Assembly: GCA_937902805.1 (NCBI GenBank)
Contig: CALEMB010000008.1
Location: forward strand, 1 to 17,166
Source: an uncultured Bacteroidales bacterium
Lineage (GTDB): Bacteria; Bacteroidota; Bacteroidia; Bacteroidales; F082
DNA: 17,166 nt
Direction of reading: 5' to 3'
Under the pieces are notes generated by a model. The model searched no databases. It worked only from the letters and a program-made list of their open reading frames with translations, and was not told the origin of the DNA. Each line of letters opens with the position of its first letter. Position 1 is the first letter of the stretch. A program made the translations under genes and the position numbers. Of this stretch, positions 14,142-17,166 are shown piece after piece.

Positions 14142-15794
14142 TTACTGTGCGATGACGAGTTTCAGCGTCTGGCTGCCCAGCTCCGAAACAGCGTTGATGA
14201 AATACACACCCGAAGTCAAACTGTTGAGTTGGTTCTCCAGAGTAGTGTGATTTAAGCCGTTAAAGCTATAGGTATACAGGCAACGGCCCATCATGTCGTA
14301 GACGGCTAAGTCAGCCTTTGCTCCGCCATTCAGTACCACATGCACCGAGCCATTGGAAGGATTGGGGTACACACTGACGACTTCAACGGGAGTTCCTCCA
14401 TTAGGTTCATCGATATGCAGCAACTCAATGGCTTTGGAGAAATCCGGGATACCGTAACCGTAATAGCTGTCAGGGGTACTGGCATTGCTGCCGCACTGAC
14501 GGATGGCATCGCAAATCTCCTGCACCGAGGCGTATGGACGCGCCTGACGCAAGCAGGCCACTGCACCTGCCAACACGGGCGTGGCGAAAGAGGTGCCGTT
14601 GCCGTTGTAATATTCCCAGCCCCAATCCGCATAGCCAGCGGCCACGTATGTGCCTTCTCCCATGGCCATCACGTCGGGCTTGATACGACCATCATAAGTG
14701 GGGCCCACCGAACTGAAACTGGCGCGATTACCATCACCATCGACAGCACCGATGGTCAGAATATGCTCGGCATCGCCAGGAATGCCCAAGGTGCAAGTTC
14801 CAGGACCATCGTTGCCTGCAGCGTTGACGCAAATCATGCCACGACTGGCCGCTATTTCAGCACCTATCGTCATCGGTGCGGTATGACCGTCATAATCCGA
14901 AAACGGATGATCCCACTCCGACATATCGAAGCCGACATAACCCAACGAAGTGGAACAAACATCAACACCAAGACTGTCGGCGTATTCTGCACCCGAAACC
15001 CAGTTGTACTCCTCAACAATGTTTTCGCCATCTCCATCTTCGGTATGAATCAGGAGATAAGAGGCTTTGGGAGCCGTACCCATCATGTCGTCAGGGTCGT
15101 AGGCGGCCATCGTGCTCAAGCAAGAGGTGCCATGTGTGCTTTGGGAATAGACCGTTGTGCTGCCATAAACGTAGTCGCGCACGCCAAGCAGACGGCCTTC
15201 CTCACGCATATTGTCGAAGCAAGGTTGGGTTTCGGTGCCAATGAAGCCGCCATCCAACACAGCGACGAAGACACCAGTGCCATCATATCCCATTTCGTGC
15301 AAGACATCAACTTTCAGTTGCGTCACTTGGGTCTCGGCACCACCATAATAGCCTCTCAGACCGCGATTGGCCACCACAGGTTTCATTTCATCGGCCAGCC
15401 AGCGTTGCTTACGTTCTTGAGCCTTAAGGTCGTTGGGGCAGTTGCGCACCGTCGACACAAAAGCCAGCTCATTGATGGCATCAATCACACTGGGGTCGGT
15501 GACACGCACCGTGACGCCGTTCAGCCACTTCGAAGGGTTGAGCAACTCGGCGCCGCAATTGGCCACGGCTTGGAGATACTGCGGGTTGACGGGAATGTCG
15601 TACTCGTCGATGGCTATGCCTAAATTAGCACGGCGTTGCAATGCCCTGGGGCTCAAGTAAGCCTCGGGGTTGTTAATGGAATAAGGCGAGTTGGCCTTGT
15701 CGGTGAATTGCACCCAATAAATCGAAGGTGCCACTTGCGCCTGCGCAAAAATGGCCACCGTCAGAAACAATAGTAAAAAGGATAGTTTTCTCAT
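14142..15794 (-). CDS. secreted subtilisin-like S8 serine protease with T9SS sorting domain
   Basis: A 550-aa secreted protease. Signal peptide about 1-19 (TVAIFAQAQ). A pro-region of about 130 residues follows (YWVQFTDKANSPYS, LSPRALQRRANLGI), as in Bacteroidetes S8 family members. The catalytic triad is complete: D181 in AVLDGGF, H221 in STHGTSC and S402 in NGTSFATP, with the oxyanion N328 in NAAGNDGPG. The last ~75 residues are a T9SS type A sorting domain (VSVYPNPSNGSVHV...LAVYDMMGRCL...LTSGVYFINAV). The product should be exported and either released or anchored on the surface, where it would degrade extracellular protein. It is a single gene between a divergent promoter pair (15816-15844) and a shared terminator. 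A 427-aa reading frame on the opposite strand (14340-15623) is a shadow. Confidence 0.95.
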   Translation of the reverse strand: MRKLSFLLLFLTVAIFAQAQVAPSIYWVQFTDKANSPYSINNPEAYLSPRALQRRANLGIAIDEYDIPVNPQYLQAVANCGAELLNPSKWLNGVTVRVTDPSVIDAINELAFVSTVRNCPNDLKAQERKQRWLADEMKPVVANRGLRGYYGGAETQVTQLKVDVLHEMGYDGTGVFVAVLDGGFIGTETQPCFDNMREEGRLLGVRDYVYGSTTVYSQSTHGTSCLSTMAAYDPDDMMGTAPKASYLLIHTEDGDGENIVEEYNWVSGAEYADSLGVDVCSTSLGYVGFDMSEWDHPFSDYDGHTAPMTIGAEIAASRGMICVNAAGNDGPGTCTLGIPGDAEHILTIGAVDGDGNRASFSSVGPTYDGRIKPDVMAMGEGTYVAAGYADWGWEYYNGNGTSFATPVLAGAVACLRQARPYASVQEICDAIRQCGSNASTPDSYYGYGIPDFSKAIELLHIDEPNGGTPVEVVSVYPNPSNGSVHVVLNGGAKADLAVYDMMGRCLYTYSFNGLNHTTLENQLNSLTSGVYFINAVSELGSQTLKLVIAQ

Positions 15795-15815
15795 GATACT
15801 AGATATTTAACGGCG

Positions 15816-15823
15816 CAAAAATA
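15816..15823 (-). promoter_or_regulatory. Bacteroidetes -7 motif for the S8 protease
   Basis: The minus strand reads TATTTTTG, 21 nt before the ATG at 15794. Confidence 0.5.
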
Positions 15824-15836
15824 AAAAGAAAAATTG

Positions 15837-15844
15837 TACCTTTG
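15837..15844 (+). promoter_or_regulatory. Bacteroidetes -7 motif for trmD
   Basis: TACCTTTG matches TAnnTTTG and lies 23 nt before the trmD ATG. It is divergent from the protease promoter, with 13 nt between the two motifs. Confidence 0.5.
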
Positions 15845-15867
15845 CAGAAAATTTCAATTCATTCGCC

Positions 15868-16557
15868 ATGCGCATCGACATCATCGCGGTTTTCCCTGAA
15901 ATGTTTGAGGGACCCTTCACCGAATCCATCATCAAACGCGCCATCAATAAGGGCATTGTGGAAATCGGGCTGCACAACCTGCGTGACTACAGCACCGACA
16001 AGCACCACAAGGTGGACGACTACTCGTTTGCCGCCGGTGCGGGTATGGTGATGATGATCGAGCCTGTCGACAACTGCATCAGCCACCTGAAAAGCCAAAG
16101 GGACTACGATGAGGTCATCTACATGAGCCCCGACGGCGAGATGCTCGACCAGCCTTTGTGCAACCAGCTCTCCATGAAAGAGAATATCATCATCCTTTGC
16201 GGTCATTACAAAGGCATCGACGAACGCATCCGCGAACACTTGATTACCAAAGAGATAAGCATCGGAAACTATGTCTTGTCCGGAGGCGAGTTGGGTGCCG
16301 CCGTTTTGGTCGACAGCCTTGTGCGCCTCATCCCGGGGGCCTTGGGTGACGAGACCTCTGCCCTCTCCGACTCGTTCCAAGACGGACTGGTTTCACCGCC
16401 TGTCTACACCCGTCCAAGAAGCTACAAAGGATGGGATGTGCCAGAGGTACTTTTGTCGGGCAACGACAAGCTCATCAGCGAGTGGCGACTGGAGCAAGCC
16501 ATCCAGCGCACCAAGGAACGCAGACCCGAAATGTACGAAATTTTTAAAAAAAGCTGA
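15868..16557 (+). CDS. trmD: tRNA (guanine-N1-)-methyltransferase TrmD
   Basis: A 229-aa SPOUT-class methyltransferase that makes m1G at position 37 of tRNAs using S-adenosylmethionine, preventing +1 frameshifting. The N-terminus MRIDIIAVFPEMFEGPF is typical. AAGAGMVMMIEPV, ILCGHYKGIDERI and SIGNYVLSGGELGAAVLVDS are the SAM-binding trefoil-knot segments. The C-terminal PRSYKGWDVPEVLLSGND and LEQAIQRTKERRPE complete the family. Length and motifs are normal. In many bacteria trmD sits with rpsP, rimM and rplS; here only rplS follows, 76 nt downstream with its own promoter motif. Confidence 0.97.
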   Translation: MRIDIIAVFPEMFEGPFTESIIKRAINKGIVEIGLHNLRDYSTDKHHKVDDYSFAAGAGMVMMIEPVDNCISHLKSQRDYDEVIYMSPDGEMLDQPLCNQLSMKENIIILCGHYKGIDERIREHLITKEISIGNYVLSGGELGAAVLVDSLVRLIPGALGDETSALSDSFQDGLVSPPVYTRPRSYKGWDVPEVLLSGNDKLISEWRLEQAIQRTKERRPEMYEIFKKS

Positions 16558-16586
16558 TTTTCTTCGTTTCATATTGATTTTTTATG

Positions 16587-16594
16587 TATTTTTG
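16587..16594 (+). promoter_or_regulatory. Bacteroidetes -7 motif for rplS
   Basis: TATTTTTG lies 39 nt before the rplS ATG, in the A/T-rich gap after trmD. It indicates that rplS can be transcribed independently of trmD. Confidence 0.5.
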
Positions 16595-16633
16595 CACCCA
16601 CTTTTGGAGAAAAATATACAAAAATCATATAAA

Positions 16634-16987
16634 ATGAGCAAACAAGCATTAATCCAATTCGTTGAAGATCAAATCGTTGTAAAAGATTTTCCGAAGTTCA
16701 AGACAGGTGACACCATCACGGTGACCTACAAGATTGTTGAAGGACAAAAAGAGCGTCTGCAGAAGTTCCAGGGCATCGTCCTGAAGCGCAGCGGACAAGG
16801 CAAGACCGGCACTTTCACCATCCGTAAGATTTCGAACAACATCGGTGTTGAGAGATGTTTCCCGATTGCTTCCCCCATGATTGAGAACATCGAGCTCAAC
16901 AAGCAGGGTGCAGTCCGCAAGTCACGCATTTACTACCTCCGTGGTCTGCGTGGTAAGAAAGCCAGAATCAAGGAACTCAAGAAGTGA
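16634..16987 (+). CDS. rplS: 50S ribosomal protein L19
   Basis: A 117-aa ribosomal protein L19, at the interface of the 50S and 30S subunits. Diagnostic segments are FKTGDTITVTYKIVEG, RLQKFQGIVLKRSGQG, GTFTIRKISNNIGVERCFP and KQGAVRKSRIYYLRGLRGKK. The start at 16634 (ATGAGCAAACAAG) is the only one that gives the normal family length; a longer same-frame reading back to 16271 overlaps trmD and is not real. The gene has its own promoter motif upstream and a strong terminator 28 nt downstream. Confidence 0.97.
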   Translation: MSKQALIQFVEDQIVVKDFPKFKTGDTITVTYKIVEGQKERLQKFQGIVLKRSGQGKTGTFTIRKISNNIGVERCFPIASPMIENIELNKQGAVRKSRIYYLRGLRGKKARIKELKK

Positions 16988-17015
16988 TTCCTTTAGCAAC
17001 AACAACTATAAAAAG

Positions 17016-17045
17016 GTCCCGAGGAAATCCTCGGGACTTTTTTTT
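17016..17045. terminator. strong intrinsic terminator after rplS
   Basis: Perfect inverted repeat GTCCCGAGGA-AA-TCCTCGGGAC (17016-17037) followed by eight T. On the minus strand the hairpin is followed by TTTTTATA, so it can also end the opposite-strand gene at 17051. Confidence 0.93.
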
Positions 17046-17050
17046 ATAAA

Positions 17051-17166
17051 TCAAGGTGACGACACTTTCTTGTTCAAATTGATTTCCGTGCTCTCGGGGA
17101 AGACCACGTGATAGGCCTCATCGAGGGCTTTCAGGTCAACTTTCCGCATCCCGATGCCCAGCTTGA
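17051..17166 (-). CDS. 3' end of an unidentified gene (partial)
   Basis: On the minus strand an open frame enters from the right edge and ends with TGA at 17051-17053, encoding 37 C-terminal residues with segments such as GMRKVDLKALDEAYHVVFPE and NLNKKVSSP. The terminator at 17016-17045 lies directly downstream, which supports a real gene end. The fragment is too short for me to name a family. Confidence 0.6.
   Translation of the reverse strand, partial: KLGIGMRKVDLKALDEAYHVVFPESTEINLNKKVSSP

Noticed and set aside
14340..15623. 427-aa open frame on the plus strand opposite the S8 protease
   Set aside because: The minus-strand frame has a signal peptide, a full catalytic triad and a T9SS domain. 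The plus frame has no recognisable motif and arises from the codon bias of the real gene.
16271..16633. Long N-terminal extension of L19
   Set aside because: It overlaps trmD in another frame. The ATG at 16634 gives the standard L19 N-terminus and length.

Overview
The window reads as a chromosomal segment of an uncultured or gut/rumen-type Bacteroidales bacterium (inference). The reasons are: recurrent Bacteroidetes -7 promoter motifs (TAnnTTTG, seen here as TATTTTTG, TATCTTTG and TACCTTTG); a fused FeoA-FeoB iron transporter; weak Shine-Dalgarno use; and five secreted proteins ending in the type IX secretion (T9SS) C-terminal sorting domain (a YPNP turn, then VYNIxGQ-like and GxYFVR-like strands).

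Layout. 1-66: short tandem repeat. 67-693 (+): NarL/LuxR-type response regulator. 696-1049 (-): small secreted protein of six 11-residue VESFPD repeats, probably a 7(1) septoil-knot (DUF6150-like) protein. 1277-3795 (+): feoAB fusion translationally coupled to a 51-aa Cys-rich FeoB-associated membrane protein. 3962-4671 (+): overlapping MNT nucleotidyltransferase/HEPN pair, a likely toxin-antitoxin unit, ending in a terminator. 4812-10857 (-): six co-oriented genes forming a cobalamin operon, read from right to left, behind a clear cobalamin riboswitch at about 10983-11130. 11242-14067 (+): a divergent 941-aa T9SS protein with a seven-repeat propeller-like N-terminus and eight InlB-B-like repeats. 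14142-15794 (-): T9SS-type subtilisin. 15868-16987 (+): trmD and rplS, with a strong terminator. 17051-17166 (-): the 3' end of an unidentified gene.

The most interesting part is the B12 operon. Its order is: a T9SS protein with two tandem ~140-aa repeats that look like transcobalamin C-terminal-like (DUF4430-like) domains; two tandem paralogous T9SS surface proteins with a FAVFENG core; a BtuG-like beta-propeller lipoprotein; a CWC-type Cys-rich mini-protein that overlaps the next gene; and a BtuF-like substrate-binding lipoprotein. The first five genes are packed with 4-nt overlaps to 81-nt gaps. No BtuB (TonB-dependent receptor) or BtuCD is inside the window. The working model (inference) is that low B12 switches on a cell-surface capture system in which T9SS-anchored proteins and BtuG bind corrinoids and hand them to an outer-membrane receptor, with BtuF taking over in the periplasm.

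The remaining genes are ordinary for the phylum: iron uptake, tRNA m1G37 methylation, ribosomal protein L19 and secreted proteolysis. No tRNA, rRNA, CRISPR array, insertion sequence or phage gene was recognised.
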